Origin: Peptoclostridium acidaminophilum DSM 3953
GTDB lineage: Bacteria; Bacillota; Clostridia; Peptostreptococcales; Peptostreptococcaceae
NCBI RefSeq assembly: GCF_000597865.1
Contig: NZ_CP007452.1
Span: 1,557,183-1,621,182 of the forward strand
DNA length: 64,000 nucleotides
Direction: 5' to 3'
Shown here: piece after piece, positions 64,000-64,000 of the stretch
Position numbering within the stretch: position 1 is the first letter of the stretch
Layout of the letters: the number at the start of each line of letters is the position of its first letter
Translations under genes and position numbers: made by a program
Notes under the pieces: generated by a model
Told to the model about the DNA's origin: nothing
What the model saw: the letters and a program-made list of their open reading frames with translations, nothing else
Databases searched by the model: none

Positions 64000-64000
64000 T

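Overview
The window looks like chromosome from an anaerobic, probably spore-forming member of the Clostridia. A Peptoclostridium or other Peptostreptococcaceae-like amino-acid fermenter fits best, but this is inferred from gene content only. Clues are a valine T-box leader, the acetyl-type lysine/DAP pathway (DapH), a Spo0E-like microprotein, a membrane pyrophosphatase inside the glycolytic/secG/rnr/smpB cluster, PhoP-type direct repeats, and sigma-54-controlled sulfur amino-acid degradation. Strong GGAGG ribosome binding sites are the rule, and several genes appear to start at TTG or GTG. No tRNA, rRNA, CRISPR array or prophage was seen.

Layout. 1-13 kb: the 3' end of an isocitrate dehydrogenase gene and cysK (+ strand). 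Next come two secreted proteins with copper-amine-oxidase N-terminal-like domains; each has a TnpB-bearing transposon directly upstream (one IS605/IS1341-like, one IS607-like with a nonsense-mutated recombinase). Between them lie a purine permease and an orphan molybdenum hydroxylase large subunit. A c-di-GMP-I riboswitch precedes the first secreted protein. 12.8-15.6 kb: a HAD phosphatase, a 33-codon small gene, tmRNA and smpB, and a rhodanese with a CsoR/CstR-like operator. 15.6-26.7 kb: rpoN, pgk-tpiA-gpmI-eno, secG, hppA and rnr, all on the minus strand. 26.8-33.4 kb: methionine gamma-lyase with a consensus sigma-54 promoter, preceded by a five-gene operon (M20 amidohydrolase, CPBP protease, methyltransferase, hslO, TyrR-like sigma-54 activator). 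33.5-37 kb: asd-dapA-dapB-dapH (+). 37-41.3 kb: hpt, L-cysteine desulfidase with a sigma-54 promoter, its Cys-rich sigma-54 activator, and a 47-residue membrane microprotein coupled to the activator. 41.3-54.1 kb: a methyltransferase, a DUF4364 protein, then a split phosphate regulon (pstS, a chemoreceptor, pstCA, and further on pstB-phoU) interrupted by T-box-valS-folC. 54.2-64 kb: pepF, a second chemoreceptor, a NusG-II/Gx/Spo0E-like cluster, usp, pgi, a 3-methyladenine glycosylase, a Na/Pi cotransporter, and the 3' end of a FAD-dependent dehydrogenase.

How it fits together. Three regulatory themes can be read from the DNA. (1) Sulfur: rpoN, two sigma-54 activators and two -24/-12 promoters feed methionine gamma-lyase and cysteine desulfidase, which release methanethiol, sulfide, ammonia and 2-oxoacids. 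A rhodanese with a persulfide-repressor-like operator and cysK with an 18-bp inverted repeat handle the other side of sulfur balance. (2) Phosphate: pstS, pstC, pstB and the Na/Pi transporter all have TTAACA-type repeats, and pstS and pstC share the same 11-9-11 spacing with TATAAT 22 nt downstream. (3) Transposons: both TnpB elements sit in the upstream regions of secreted-protein genes and probably alter their expression.
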